64,000 nt of DNA from Saccharomonospora sp. CUA-673 (GTDB lineage: Bacteria; Actinomycetota; Actinomycetes; Mycobacteriales; Pseudonocardiaceae). Below are positions 63,841-64,000 of the stretch, piece after piece (the stretch's first letter is position 1; the number at the start of each line of letters is the position of its first letter). The stretch spans positions 28,062 to 92,061 of the forward strand of contig NZ_MKKE01000013.1 in the NCBI RefSeq assembly GCF_001942305.1. Reading direction: 5' to 3'. The position numbers and the translations under genes are program-made. The notes under the pieces were generated by a model. It did no database searches and was not told where the DNA came from. It saw only the letters and a list, made by a program, of their open reading frames with translations.

Positions 63841-64000
63841 TGGACGGTGCCTCGCCGGCGGGCAGGTCTCCGGGATGTTGGGAGGCGTTGCCGCCGGGCG
63901 AAGTGTCATCCCGTCGACCTCGGCTTTGGGGTATCACACTGCAGTCAGGGCGCAAGGTTTTCGGGGTTGGCTGCGGCTTGGGGGTTGGTTGCGCCCTGAC
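63727..64000 (+). mobile_element. Composite repeat element, copy 2 (truncated by the window end)
   Basis: Same order as the minus-strand copy at 53701-54021: 21-bp array, TTGGTGCTTTGGGGG, spacer with GCCTCGCCGGCGGGCAGGTC and TCCGGGATGTTGGG, then the inverted-repeat arms GAAGTGTCATCCCGTCGACC (63900-63919) and the inner arm at 63933-63955. The start of the inner return arm (TTGCGCCCTGAC) is at 63989-64000, where the window stops. The apical-loop sequence differs from copy 1. Confidence 0.7.

Noticed and set aside
63721..63999. A protein encoded by the repeat element with VAVSA heptads
   Set aside because: The 21-bp period keeps the frame open. It has no ribosome-binding site and its 'sequence' mirrors the DNA repeat.

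Overview
The window is high-GC, gene-dense actinobacterial chromosome. It carries the conserved block prfB-ftsE-ftsX-smpB with ssrA nearby, an initiator tRNA with the actinobacterial C1-U72 mismatch, an actinobacterial tmRNA tag ending in QRDFALAA, an AftA-type galactan arabinofuranosyltransferase (arabinogalactan cell wall), a DivIVA-like coiled-coil protein, an IdeR-type iron box and a 13E12-family DUF222/HNH protein. Together these suggest a Pseudonocardiaceae-like organism (Saccharomonospora/Prauserella/Amycolatopsis relatives). Genus is an inference.

Layout. 1-5.4 kb: tRNA-fMet, a PadR regulator, then the release factor, cell-division ABC pair, trans-translation gene smpB and an amidohydrolase. 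5.4-10.1 kb: acyltransferase-3 membrane protein, a three-gene sensor/histidine kinase/LuxR regulator operon and ssrA. 10.2-21 kb: a uronate catabolic island with UxuB-like reductase and glucuronate isomerase on one strand, a LacI regulator, and divergently ManD-type mannonate dehydratase, a family 31 glycosidase and a TRAP transporter. 21-27.6 kb: AftA-like transferase, zinc alcohol dehydrogenase with divergent TetR, a flavoprotein plus ECF41-like sigma factor, and a small lipoprotein. 27.6-35.6 kb: RsbW-like kinase and SpoIIE-like phosphatase, an iron-regulated siderophore-binding lipoprotein, DivIVA-like protein, class F sortase with a surface protein, and a Bax-inhibitor-1 protein. 35.8-52.3 kb: thiolase, pentapeptide protein, secreted 5'-nucleotidase, cystathionine beta-synthase and gamma-synthase, threonine dehydratase, SbnB-like dehydrogenase, Tat-exported alkaline phosphatase, alkanesulfonate monooxygenase and a MatC-like transporter. 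52.3-64 kb: DUF222/HNH gene, a composite repeat, the choline oxidase/betaine aldehyde dehydrogenase pair with a TetR regulator, a PPOX protein, and a complete peptide/nickel-type ABC importer followed by a second copy of the composite repeat.

Two window-wide observations stand out. First, a 21-bp tandem repeat family sits next to gene stop codons at four places, and at two of them it is fused to a conserved spacer and a long bipartite inverted repeat, forming an element of about 0.3 kb that I cannot match to a named family. Second, at least 15 otherwise conserved genes are broken by 18 apparent single-base deletions. Every one restores a full-length family protein when one base is added, so these look like consensus errors rather than pseudogenes. 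Coordinates for those genes span the whole repaired reading frame.
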